DNA from: Fidelibacterota bacterium
GTDB taxonomy: Bacteria; Pseudomonadota; Alphaproteobacteria; Rhodospirillales; Rhodospirillaceae
DNA: 64,000 nucleotides
NCBI GenBank assembly: GCA_947475295.1
Contig: CANJLF010000012.1
Coordinates: 1 to 64,000, forward strand
Reading direction: 5' to 3'
Shown here: in pieces, positions 47,555 through 56,126 of the stretch
How positions within the stretch are numbered: the stretch's first letter is position 1
Layout of the letters: the number at the start of each line of letters is the position of its first letter
Position numbers and translations under genes: made by a program
Notes under the pieces: model-generated
What the model was told of the DNA's origin: nothing
What the model saw: only the letters and a program-made list of their open reading frames with translations
Databases searched by the model: none

Positions 47555-47830
47555 TTAGCGCTTGGCGCCGGGGCGGCGGGCGGTCATAGCGGCATTGGCC
47601 GCATCAAGCGCCGTCTGGATTTCGGCCTTCTGGGCATTGCATTGCTCCAGATTGGAGGCGACCGTTTTACCTTCCGCCTGATACTGGGTCAGGCGGGTCT
47701 TCCAGGTTTGCAGTTCCGCTGCCGTAGCGGCGAGCTGCATTTCAGCGGCCTTCACATTGGACATCTGGATAAAGGCGAACACGCCCGCCCCAAGGGCTAA
47801 CAGGATGGCAATAGCGACTAAGCGGACCAT
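47555..47830 (-). CDS. Small single-pass membrane protein with coiled coil (paralogue A)
   Basis: 91 residues from the ATG at 47828-47830 (GAGCAAT upstream). One N-terminal membrane helix (LVAIAILLALGAGVFAFI), then a heptad-type coil (about 28-80) with a single cysteine in NLEQCNAQK and a basic C-terminal tail. Layout matches the next gene at 48200-48514, so the two look like diverged duplicates. Function unknown; topology suggests a periplasmic helix anchored in the inner membrane. Confidence 0.75.
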   Translation of the reverse strand: MVRLVAIAILLALGAGVFAFIQMSNVKAAEMQLAATAAELQTWKTRLTQYQAEGKTVASNLEQCNAQKAEIQTALDAANAAMTARRPGAKR

Positions 47831-48199
47831 GGTTAATTGCTCCTCATTGTGACGAGGCTCCCCTAAAAAACGCTTCCCCCCTATCGGCCTCACCTCGACA
47901 GGGTTCGTAACTTTGGCGAATTCCAAGCGGCCGGAATATGGGCGTACGTATCCGCGCCCTCCCCGTCCCCTGGCGGCCGGCCGCAGGATAACAGGGATTT
48001 CGGCGCAAACAGCCAAAAAAAGCAGGGGCGGGGCCGTTACGGTCGGCGACCAAAAAGGCGCGACGAGGGCCCAAAGAAGCCGGGCCAGGCAAAGAAAATG
48101 AAGGGGTTAGGGGGTCTAACGGAAATCTCCGCTGCCGGGCGACAGGGGGCCCGACAGCGGAGGAAGTAAAGGGGTCCTAACAAGCTCCTTGAAACGGCT
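47831..48199. other. Intergenic region between the two small membrane proteins
   Basis: About 370 bases without a gene I can support. A stem-loop at about 48127-48163 (CTCCGCTGCCGGGC with GCCCGACAGCGGAG, one mismatch) follows the upstream gene in the minus direction and could be its terminator, although the T-run is weak. The rest is GC-rich with poly-G and poly-A stretches. Confidence 0.4.
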
Positions 48200-48514
48200 T
48201 TACGATTTACGTGGCGACATCGCCGGCTTCTTGTTCTTCAAATCGTCCAGCGCGGCCTCGGCGGATTGCGCCCGGCTCTTGTAGGTCTCCACCTCGGCGG
48301 CGCAGGTTTTCGCAGCCGATGAGTTGGCGAGCACATTTTTCTCGGTCGCCACCAGTTCGTTTTTCAGCTGCGACCGTTCGTTTTCCACCGCGCTGATTCT
48401 AGCTTCAGCGGCTTTGAGATTATTGTGGGTCATCATGGCGTAGCCGCCGGCGCCGACCGCGACAAAGAAAAACAGCGCGGCGAGACGCGAAACAACATTC
48501 ACGGAATCCGACAT
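48200..48514 (-). CDS. Small single-pass membrane protein with coiled coil (paralogue B)
   Basis: 104 residues from the ATG at 48512-48514, preceded by GGAGGTGTTTGTT. One N-terminal membrane helix (LAALFFFVAVGAGGYAMM), then a coiled coil (about 35-90) with one cysteine in AAKTCAAEVETY and a basic tail (KKPAMSPRKS). The arrangement helix-coil-cysteine-basic tail repeats that of the gene at 47555-47830. Function unknown. Confidence 0.75.
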   Translation of the reverse strand: MSDSVNVVSRLAALFFFVAVGAGGYAMMTHNNLKAAEARISAVENERSQLKNELVATEKNVLANSSAAKTCAAEVETYKSRAQSAEAALDDLKNKKPAMSPRKS

Positions 48515-48729
48515 AACAAACACCTCCACTGTTAAATATCGCGCGCTTCTAAGATCGATGGGCACTGCGTGTACGCCCACGGGACTAGATGTAGGCTGTA
48601 AAGGTGGCGGAAATGTTCGGAAACAACGGCTAAACTGTGATCTTTAATACCTTTAATATATGATTATTATTCAATGACTTATAGAAGTGTTCAGATGACC
48701 GTAACCGCGCGCCACGCAACAGGGGATGT

Positions 48730-49503
48730 ATGACGGCTAAGATGCCCGCGGTGTTTTTGGGTCACGGCTCGCCCATGAACGCCATCGAAGACAGCGTCTT
48801 CCGCCAAGCCTGGCAGGCGCTGGCTGAACGTATCCCTCGCCCGCGCGCGATCCTTTGTGTCTCGGCACATTGGGAAACGCCGGGCTTTGCCGTGAGCGCC
48901 GGCGCGCGGCCCGAGACCATTCACGATTTTGGCGGGTTCCCCAAAGCACTGTTCGATGTGCGTTATCCGGCGCCCGGCGATCCGGCTTTGGCCCGGCGCG
49001 TGGCTGAACTCATGGCGCCCACGCCCGTGCACTTAGATGCGGAGCGCGGGCTCGACCACGGGACCTGGAGCGTGCTGTGCGCCATGTATCCCAAGGCCGA
49101 CATTCCGGTGGTGCAACTCAGCCTGCCGCGGAACCGCCCCGGCAGCACCCACTACGACAGCGCGAAACGCCTGGCGCCTTTACGCGATGAAGGCGTGTTG
49201 ATTCTCGGCAGCGGCAACATCGTCCACAACCTGCGCCTTTGGGGATCGCGCGACGAACGGCAGCTGGCGTCGTGGATGCGGTTCAAGGATGAAGTGAAGC
49301 GGCGCATCGTGGCGGGCGATCACGGCGCCTTGGCGGACTATATGAGTCTGGACCCCGAGGCCGCCCTGTCCGTGCCGACGCCGGAACATTACCTGCCCTT
49401 GCTATATATTTTGGCGGTGCAGACATCGGGCGAAAAGGTTGCGTTTTTCAACGACGACGGTCCCGGCGGGATTCTAATGACCAGCGTCCTGGTTGGTGGG
49501 TAA
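48730..49503 (+). CDS. ygiD: Extradiol dioxygenase of the DODA / YgiD family
   Basis: 257 residues. Class III ring-cleavage fold with metal-binding residues in FLGHGSPMNA and SAHWETPGF, plus LDHGTWSVLCAMYP and GSGNIVHNLRLW. E. coli YgiD and plant DODA open 4,5-DOPA. The bacterial physiological substrate is unclear. It stands alone, with an A+T-rich 215-base region upstream, and precedes dnaB by 79 bases. Confidence 0.9.
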   Translation: MTAKMPAVFLGHGSPMNAIEDSVFRQAWQALAERIPRPRAILCVSAHWETPGFAVSAGARPETIHDFGGFPKALFDVRYPAPGDPALARRVAELMAPTPVHLDAERGLDHGTWSVLCAMYPKADIPVVQLSLPRNRPGSTHYDSAKRLAPLRDEGVLILGSGNIVHNLRLWGSRDERQLASWMRFKDEVKRRIVAGDHGALADYMSLDPEAALSVPTPEHYLPLLYILAVQTSGEKVAFFNDDGPGGILMTSVLVGG

Positions 49504-49508
49504 AATAG

Positions 49509-49559
49509 TTATCCCCAGGTAATGCCTAATCCACAGGACGATAGTTCCCATAATACACA
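49509..49559 (+). promoter_or_regulatory. Three DnaA-box-like 9-mers before dnaB
   Basis: TTATCCCCA (49509-49517), TAATCCACA (49527-49535) and TAATACACA (49551-49559) each differ by one base from TTWTNCACA and face the same way within 51 bases. They lie just upstream of the helicase start, so DnaA could regulate dnaB. None is a perfect box. Confidence 0.4.
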
Positions 49560-49582
49560 GAAGGACACGATAAGGTCCCGCC

Positions 49583-51106
49583 ATGCCAACGCCGCTTCGC
49601 GCTGCTGATCCGGCCGATAATGCCGGCGACGCCCTTCGCACTCCGCCTCATAATTATGAAGCGGAGCGCGCACTTTTAGGCGCGATTCTCATGAACAACC
49701 GCGCCTTTGAGCGCGTCAGCGAGTTTCTGGCGCAGGATCATTTCGCCGATCCGGTGAACGGGCGAGTCTATCAGGCCTGCGCAAAACTTATCGAGCAGGG
49801 TCATCAGGCTAATCCCGTTACGCTCAAAACCTACCTCGAGCGCGACGACCTGATCATTGCCGCCGGCGGCATCAAATATCTGGCGAGCCTCGCCGGTTCC
49901 GCCGTCACCATCATCAACGCCGGCGATTACGGCAAGCTGGTCTATGACCTTTTCTTGCGCCGCGAGTTGATCGCGCTGGGCGAGAACATGGTCAACGAAG
50001 CGTTTGAGTCGCAGCCCGACGAAACCGCCATGGACCAGATTGCCGGCTCCGAACAGCGCCTGTTCGATCTGGCGACGACGGGTTCAATTGAAGGCGGCTT
50101 CCAAAGTTTTGAGCATGCCCTTGGCGCTGCCATCGGTTTGGCGGAAGCGGCGCACCGGCGCGAAGGTGCGCTGGCCGGCGTTACCACGGGCCTTATCGAC
50201 ATCGACAAAAAGCTCGGCGGTCTGCACGCCTCGGACCTTCTGATCCTCGCCGGACGCCCCAGCATGGGCAAAACCGCCCTGGCCACGACCATGGCCTTCA
50301 ACGCCGCGCGCTATTACCGCACCACGGAAAATGGCGAGGACAAGGGCAAGCTGGTGGCCTTCTTCTCGCTGGAAATGTCGGCCGAGCAATTGGCGACGCG
50401 TATTCTGGCCGAGCGTTCCAAGATCAACAGCCACGCCATCCGCACCGGCGGCTTGTCCAACGACGATTTCACGCGCTTGGTGGTGGCAAGCCAGGAATTG
50501 GGTGACTTGCCACTCTATATCGACGATACGCCAGCCGTTACGGTCTCGGCCATCCGCACCCGCTGCCGGCGTCTCGCCCGGCAGAACAAAACCGCCGATC
50601 ATCACGGGCTTGGCCTGATCGTCATCGATTACCTGCAATTGATCGCGCCGGCGCGCGGCGAGCGCAGCGAAAATCGCGTGCAGGAAATCTCCGCCATCAC
50701 ACGCGGCTTGAAGGCTCTGGCAAAGGACCTCAAAGTCCCGGTGCTGGCGCTGTCGCAGCTCAGCCGCGCCGTCGAGCAGCGCGAAGACAAGCGCCCGCAA
50801 CTCTCCGACTTGCGTGAATCAGGCACCATCGAACAGGACTCGGACGTGGTCATGTTCGTGTTCCGCGAGGAATATTATCTTGAGCGCGCCGAACCGTCGC
50901 AAAAGCCCGAGGAAACCAGCGAGCGCTTCCATGAGCGCTATACCAAATGGACCGAGCGTTTCGAGCAATCCCATAACGTCGCCGAAGTCCTGGTCGCCAA
51001 ACAGCGTCACGGCCCCATCGGCACGGTCAAACTGCACTTCGAGGCCGATTACACCCACTTCAGCGACCATATCGACAACTCCCAACTGCCCGAGCAATTT
51101 GGCTAG
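49583..51106 (+). CDS. dnaB: Replicative DNA helicase DnaB
   Basis: 507 residues. N-terminal helical domain (about 20-125, PHNYEAERALLGAILMNN), linker, and RecA-like C-terminal domain with Walker A GRPSMGKTA, VIDYLQLI Walker B and DLRESGTIEQDSDVVMF. Hexameric 5'-3' helicase at the replication fork. An insertion of about 30 residues (near 430-470, EPSQKPEETSERF) lies after the catalytic core, seen in other alphaproteobacteria. ATG 49583. Confidence 0.97.
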   Translation: MPTPLRAADPADNAGDALRTPPHNYEAERALLGAILMNNRAFERVSEFLAQDHFADPVNGRVYQACAKLIEQGHQANPVTLKTYLERDDLIIAAGGIKYLASLAGSAVTIINAGDYGKLVYDLFLRRELIALGENMVNEAFESQPDETAMDQIAGSEQRLFDLATTGSIEGGFQSFEHALGAAIGLAEAAHRREGALAGVTTGLIDIDKKLGGLHASDLLILAGRPSMGKTALATTMAFNAARYYRTTENGEDKGKLVAFFSLEMSAEQLATRILAERSKINSHAIRTGGLSNDDFTRLVVASQELGDLPLYIDDTPAVTVSAIRTRCRRLARQNKTADHHGLGLIVIDYLQLIAPARGERSENRVQEISAITRGLKALAKDLKVPVLALSQLSRAVEQREDKRPQLSDLRESGTIEQDSDVVMFVFREEYYLERAEPSQKPEETSERFHERYTKWTERFEQSHNVAEVLVAKQRHGPIGTVKLHFEADYTHFSDHIDNSQLPEQFG

Positions 51107-51172
51107 TTGGGGCGTCCGCGCCTGCGTGCGGCCCCTTGCCCTTCTGCCGGTTTTCTGGTGATTAGGGCCGCC

Positions 51173-52327
51173 ATGGCCGCTCCCATTTCCTCCCGTCCCG
51201 AAGACCGAACCGGCGCCGTGCTGACCGTCGATTTGGCGGCGCTGGCGGAAAACTGGCGGCTTCTGAAGCGCCGGGCCGGGCCGACCTGCGACACCGGCGC
51301 CGTGGTCAAGGCCGACGCCTATGGCCTGGGGCTGGAGCCGGTGGCAAAGGCCCTGAAAGCCGCAGGCTGCGCCACATTCTATGTCGCCCATCTGGACGAA
51401 GGTCTGGCTTTACGCACCGTTCTTGGCGCCGGCGGTATCGGCACTCCGCGCATTGTCGTTATGCACGGCCCCAACCCCGGCACCGAGCGCGACTTCGCCG
51501 CCCACGGCCTGATCCCGGTTCTCAGCACGCCCGGCCAGATCAAATCCTGGCGCAATTTCTCCCAAGCCAATGACGTGCTGATGGAAAGCCTGATTCAGGT
51601 GGATACCGGCATGAACCGGCTTGGCCTCACGGCGGCTGAGTTCTCTAGCCTCATGGCCGATCCCGACGGCTTCGTAGGTTTGACGCCCTCGGCCCTCATG
51701 AGCCATCTCGCCTGTGCCGACACACCGGCACATCCCCTGAACGGCCAACAGCGCGAGCGTTTTGCCTCCGGGCTCGCCACCTTCCGCCTCAAGTTCGCCG
51801 ACGCCAAGGGCTCCCTAGCCAATTCCTCGGGCCTTTTTCTCGGGCAATCGTTCCTCTATGACTTCGCCCGGCCGGGAGCGGCGCTCTACGGCGTGAACCC
51901 CGTCCCGGCTAATCCTAATCCGATGATTCCCGTGGTTCGGCTGCAGGCCAAAGTCCTTCAGGTACGGCGCGTTGACGCTGCATCCCCGGTTGGCTATGGT
52001 GCCACCTTCCAAGCCCCGGACGGGGCGAAACTGGCAACGGTTTCAATGGGTTATGCCGACGGTCTGTTGCGGTCCTGGAGCGCCTCGGGACACGCCTTCG
52101 TAGACGACCTGCGGGTAGCCGTCGCGGGCCGTGTGTCCATGGATTTGACCACATTCGATGTCTCTCATGTGCCGGACTCGTCGCTGGGTCCCGGCGCCAT
52201 GGTCGACATCATCGGCAGCCGCCATACCATCGACGATCTGGCCAAGGAGTCGGGCACGATCGGCTACGAAATCCTGACCGCCTTGGGGCGGCGTTATCAC
52301 CGCCGCTACCTGCCCGCGCTCAAATAG
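51173..52327 (+). CDS. alr: Alanine racemase
   Basis: 384 residues from ATG 51173. PLP-binding Lys46 in VVKADAYGLG, TIM barrel (QVDTGMNRLGL, SLANSSGLFL), and the C-terminal domain with the catalytic tyrosine in GYGATFQ. It makes D-alanine for peptidoglycan. Alternative start GTG 51158. It lies 66 bases after dnaB, a common alphaproteobacterial order. Confidence 0.95.
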   Translation: MAAPISSRPEDRTGAVLTVDLAALAENWRLLKRRAGPTCDTGAVVKADAYGLGLEPVAKALKAAGCATFYVAHLDEGLALRTVLGAGGIGTPRIVVMHGPNPGTERDFAAHGLIPVLSTPGQIKSWRNFSQANDVLMESLIQVDTGMNRLGLTAAEFSSLMADPDGFVGLTPSALMSHLACADTPAHPLNGQQRERFASGLATFRLKFADAKGSLANSSGLFLGQSFLYDFARPGAALYGVNPVPANPNPMIPVVRLQAKVLQVRRVDAASPVGYGATFQAPDGAKLATVSMGYADGLLRSWSASGHAFVDDLRVAVAGRVSMDLTTFDVSHVPDSSLGPGAMVDIIGSRHTIDDLAKESGTIGYEILTALGRRYHRRYLPALK

Positions 52328-52344
52328 AAGTACATCGCAGCCTT

Positions 52345-53124
52345 ATGAATTTTCTTAGCCTCATCGGCAGTGTGGTTCTGGCCTTCCTTGGCCACATCGG
52401 CCGTCTCACGATTTTCACCGCCACCGCGCTGTCGCATTGTGTGCGCCCGCCGATTTACCCGCGCCTGATCGGGCGGCAGATGATCGACATCGGCTACTAC
52501 TCGCTCCCCGTCGTAGGGCTCACGGCGATCTTTTCCGGCATGGTGCTGGCGCTGCAAAGCTACACCGGCTTCGCGCGCTTTGCCGCCGGCAGTGAAAACG
52601 CGGTTGCCAACGTTGTCGTCGTGTCGCTCACCCGCGAGCTGGGCCCGGTGCTGGCGGGCTTGATGGTGGCCGGGCGCATCGGCGCCTCCATGGCCGCCGA
52701 GATCGGCACCATGCGCGTCACCGAGCAGCTTGATGCTTTGACCACGCTATCGACCAATCCCTTCAAGTATCTGGTGGTGCCCCGCCTGATCGCGGGCCTT
52801 CTAATGCTTCCGCTCCTGGTGCTGATCGCCGACATCATCGGCGTCTTCGGCGGCTTTGTGGTCAGCGTCTATAAGCTGGGCTTCAACCCGGCGGCCTATA
52901 TCACCAACAGCTACGATTTCATGAAACCGCTCGATGTGATCTCGGGCCTGGTGAAGGCCGGCGTCTTCGGCTTCATCATCGCGCTGATGGGCTGCTACTC
53001 GGGCTACTACTCCAAGGGCGGCGCGCAAGGCGTCGGTGCCGCCACCACCAATGCCGTGGTGTCGTCGTCAATCCTGATCCTGACCTTCAACTACATCATC
53101 ACCGAACTGTTTTTTGGCACATGA
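52345..53124 (+). CDS. mlaE: MlaE-family ABC permease
   Basis: 259 residues with five or six membrane segments. MlaE motifs are FSGMVLALQSYTGFARF and AGRIGASMAAEIGTMRVTEQLDAL. It forms the membrane part of the lipid-transport complex that maintains outer-membrane asymmetry. Its stop overlaps the mlaF ATG by four bases (ATGA). Confidence 0.93.
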   Translation: MNFLSLIGSVVLAFLGHIGRLTIFTATALSHCVRPPIYPRLIGRQMIDIGYYSLPVVGLTAIFSGMVLALQSYTGFARFAAGSENAVANVVVVSLTRELGPVLAGLMVAGRIGASMAAEIGTMRVTEQLDALTTLSTNPFKYLVVPRLIAGLLMLPLLVLIADIIGVFGGFVVSVYKLGFNPAAYITNSYDFMKPLDVISGLVKAGVFGFIIALMGCYSGYYSKGGAQGVGAATTNAVVSSSILILTFNYIITELFFGT

Positions 53125-53909
53125 GCGCTACCGCACAAAATCAGGCTTCGAAAATCCGCTTGCGGGATGTGCACAAATCCTTCGGCGCAAAGAAAGTGCT
53201 GGCCGGTATTGATCTCGATATCGCCAAGGGCGAGTCCGTGGTCGTCATTGGCGGCTCGGGCACCGGCAAGTCGGTGCTAATCAAATGCATCATCGGTATC
53301 CTGCTGGCGGATTCCGGCCTGATCCAAGTCGACGGCCAGGACGTCGCCCAAGTCGAAGCCAATGCGCGCGATGCTGTGAACCGCAAATTCGGCATGCTGT
53401 TCCAAGGTGGCGCCCTGTTTGACAGCTTGCCGGTGTGGGAGAACGTCGCCTTCGGCTTGATGCAGCGCGAACGCATGAGCCGCGCCCACGCCAAGGAACG
53501 CGCCGTAGAGACGCTCGCGAAAGTCGGCCTCAATGCCGACGTCGGCGAGCTGTCGCCGTCGGAGCTTTCGGGCGGCATGCAAAAACGTGTTGGTCTCGCC
53601 CGCGCCATCGCCGGCGAGCCCGAGATCGTATTCTTCGACGAGCCCACGACCGGCCTTGATCCGATCATGGCCGATGTCATCAACGACCTGATCATCAGCG
53701 TTGTGAAGCAGCAGGGCATCACCGCCCTTAGCATCACCCACGACATGCATTCGGCCCGCAAAATCGGCGACCGCATCACCATGCTGTACGAAGGCAAGCT
53801 GATTTGGGACGGCGCGGCGAAAGAGGTCGACCGCAGCGGCAATCCCTTCGTCGATCAGTTTGTCCACGGCAATGCCGAGGGCCCCATTAAAATGCAAGTG
53901 CGCAGGTAG
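53121..53909 (+). CDS. mlaF: MlaF-family ABC ATPase
   Basis: 262 residues. Walker A GGSGTGKSVLIK, signature LSGGMQKRVGLARA, Walker B IVFFDEPTTGLDPI, and the H-loop in SITHDMHSA. It drives lipid transport with MlaE. The substrate-binding MlaD normally follows, but radA starts after four bases, so MlaD must be elsewhere if the complex is complete. Confidence 0.93.
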   Translation: MSATAQNQASKIRLRDVHKSFGAKKVLAGIDLDIAKGESVVVIGGSGTGKSVLIKCIIGILLADSGLIQVDGQDVAQVEANARDAVNRKFGMLFQGGALFDSLPVWENVAFGLMQRERMSRAHAKERAVETLAKVGLNADVGELSPSELSGGMQKRVGLARAIAGEPEIVFFDEPTTGLDPIMADVINDLIISVVKQQGITALSITHDMHSARKIGDRITMLYEGKLIWDGAAKEVDRSGNPFVDQFVHGNAEGPIKMQVRR

Positions 53910-53913
53910 ACCC

Positions 53914-55389
53914 GTGGCGAAGGCATCCAAATCCTTCGTCTGTCAGAGCTGCGGCGCGGTCACGAGCAAATGGGCCGGGAAATGCGAAGCTTGCGGCGAA
54001 TGGAACACCATTGTCGAGGAAGCGCCGCGCGAAACACTGCCCAAGGGCGTCAGCGGCGGCAAAGGCGGCCGCAAGATCGAATTCGTCGATCTGAAGGGCG
54101 TCACCGCCCCGCAGCCTCGCCGCTCGACGCGGATCGGCGAATTGGACCGGGTCTGCGGTGGCGGACTGGTGGCGGGCTCGGCGATCCTGGTGGGCGGCGA
54201 TCCCGGCATCGGCAAATCGACGCTGCTCTTGCAAGCCACCGCCTTGCTGGCAGCGCATGCGAGTTGCGCCTATATCACGGGCGAAGAATCCATCGAGCAG
54301 GTGCGCCTGCGCGCCCAGCGTCTCGGCATGGCGACCGCGCCGGTCCAGCTGGCCGCCGCCACCAACGTGCGCGATATCGTCGCCAGCATGGAAGCCGGGC
54401 AGCCGCCGGATATCGTCGTCATTGATTCCATCCAAACCATGTATTCCGACAGCGTCGATTCCGCGCCGGGCACGGTCACGCAGGTGCGCACCTGCGCGCA
54501 TGAACTCATCCGCGTCGCCAAGAAGCGCGGCTTCACCCTGTTCCTGGTGGGCCACGTCACCAAGGAAGGCACGCTGGCGGGTCCGCGCGTGCTCGAACAC
54601 ATGGTCGACACGGTGCTCTATTTCGAAGGCGACCGCGGCCATCAGTTCCGGATTTTACGCGCCGTGAAAAACAGATTCGGGCCCACGGACGAAATCGGCG
54701 TCTTCGAAATGACCGATGCGGGGCTTCGCGAAGTGCTCAATCCCTCGGCCCTTTTCCTGGCCGAGCGCCGGGGCAATGTCAGCGGCAGTTGCGTGTTCGC
54801 GGGCATCGAGGGCACGCGCCCGGTTCTTGTGGAAATTCAGGCGCTTGTGGCCCCTTCCAGCCTCGGCACCCCGCGCCGCGCGGCGGTCGGCTGGGATATG
54901 GCGCGGCTCAATATGATCATGGCGGTTTTGGAGGCCCGGGCGGGCCTTGCCTTCGGCGGTCACGACATATATCTCAACGTCGCCGGCGGCTTGCGGATTA
55001 GCGAACCGGCAGCGGATTTGGCGGTCGCGGCGGCTTTAGTCTCGGCCTTCACCGGCGATCCGGTGCCGGCGGACGCCGTGGTCTTCGGCGAAATCGGCCT
55101 GTCGGGCGAAGTGCGCGCGGTGGCGCAGCGGGATCTGCGGCTGAAGGAAGCGGCGAAGTTGGGTTTCCGCCAGGCCTGGGTTCCACCGGCGCGTAAAAGT
55201 GACGGCAAAGAGAACGACAAGAAAAGCGGCACCAGAGCGGAAGCTAAAGCCGAGCAGGCCAAAAGCGGTTCTGTTCCGAAAGATATCGCCCTCAGAGACA
55301 TGGGACATGTGCAGGACGTGGTGAGCCGGTTTTCCAATGCTGCCGCTGGCGGCTTCCAAGGCTCCAGCTTTGGAAGCGGGGGACACTGA
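53914..55389 (+). CDS. radA: RadA, DNA repair/branch-migration helicase
   Basis: 491 residues from GTG 53914. A four-cysteine zinc motif (FVCQSCGAVTSKWAGKCEACG) opens the protein, then RecA-like core with GGDPGIGKSTLLLQ and KNRFGPTDEIGVFEM, and a Lon-protease-like C-terminal domain with GEIGLSGEVRAV. A Lys/Glu/Ala-rich insertion occurs near 430-460. It processes recombination intermediates. Its stop overlaps the cvpA ATG (TGATG). Confidence 0.96.
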   Translation: MAKASKSFVCQSCGAVTSKWAGKCEACGEWNTIVEEAPRETLPKGVSGGKGGRKIEFVDLKGVTAPQPRRSTRIGELDRVCGGGLVAGSAILVGGDPGIGKSTLLLQATALLAAHASCAYITGEESIEQVRLRAQRLGMATAPVQLAAATNVRDIVASMEAGQPPDIVVIDSIQTMYSDSVDSAPGTVTQVRTCAHELIRVAKKRGFTLFLVGHVTKEGTLAGPRVLEHMVDTVLYFEGDRGHQFRILRAVKNRFGPTDEIGVFEMTDAGLREVLNPSALFLAERRGNVSGSCVFAGIEGTRPVLVEIQALVAPSSLGTPRRAAVGWDMARLNMIMAVLEARAGLAFGGHDIYLNVAGGLRISEPAADLAVAAALVSAFTGDPVPADAVVFGEIGLSGEVRAVAQRDLRLKEAAKLGFRQAWVPPARKSDGKENDKKSGTRAEAKAEQAKSGSVPKDIALRDMGHVQDVVSRFSNAAAGGFQGSSFGSGGH

Positions 55390-56126
55390 TGGCGAACCTG
55401 CCCATCAACGGTCTCGATCTCGCCGTCGGAATTATCCTCCTGATTTCCGCTCTGCTGGCTTTCATGCGCGGCTTTGTGCATGAAGTGCTGTCGGTCGCCG
55501 CCTGGGTCGGTGCGGTATTGGCCGGCGTACATGGCCTGCCCTTCGCGCGGCCCATCGCCCGCAAATTTATTCCCATTGATTGGGCGGCGGATTCGGCCGC
55601 TGCTGTCCTGATCTTCCTGGTCGTGCTTCTGGCGCTGTCGATTCTCACCAATGCCATCGCCCGCAGCATTCAGAAAAGCGCGCTCAATAACCTCGACCGT
55701 TCCCTGGGCTTTGTCTTTGGCCTGGCCCGGGCGCTGGTGATCCTTGGCGTCGGCTTGATCATTACCGACTGGCTGACCGCCACCGCGCGCCCTATATGGA
55801 TGGCGCGCGCCAAGACCCTGCCCATCATCGAACTCTCCGCCGACGGCTTAAAGGCCATCTTGCCGCCGAGCTTTATGGCCGCCGGGGATGCTGCTAAGGA
55901 TGGCGCCGCCCGCATAAATAGGGCCGTCGAAGCCAAAGAGACCCTGGACCGCCTGACCGCCCCGGCGCTGCAAGGCGCTAGCCCAGACAACGAGACCGCC
56001 AAGCCCGAAAGCGGCTATCAGGATAAGGAACGGCGCGATATGGAGCGTTTGATCCAGACCAACGAAGGTGTCAGCGCCCCCGGCTCGAACGCTGCGGGCG
56101 GAGCCGGCGAAGGCGGATCCAAATGA
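55389..56126 (+). CDS. cvpA: CvpA family protein
   Basis: 245 residues. Four hydrophobic segments in the first 140 residues, with the CvpA pattern INGLDLAVGIILLISALLAF and RGFVHEVLSVAAWVG. The C-terminal 100 residues are polar and Gly/Ala/Asp-rich. CvpA affects colicin V production and envelope stress in enterobacteria; it commonly precedes purF. The stop overlaps purF ATG by four bases. Confidence 0.92.
   Translation: MANLPINGLDLAVGIILLISALLAFMRGFVHEVLSVAAWVGAVLAGVHGLPFARPIARKFIPIDWAADSAAAVLIFLVVLLALSILTNAIARSIQKSALNNLDRSLGFVFGLARALVILGVGLIITDWLTATARPIWMARAKTLPIIELSADGLKAILPPSFMAAGDAAKDGAARINRAVEAKETLDRLTAPALQGASPDNETAKPESGYQDKERRDMERLIQTNEGVSAPGSNAAGGAGEGGSK

Noticed and set aside
47913-48101. 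62-codon plus-strand ORF
   Set aside because: It starts with TTG, is Arg/Pro-rich without structure, and lies in a GC-rich spacer.
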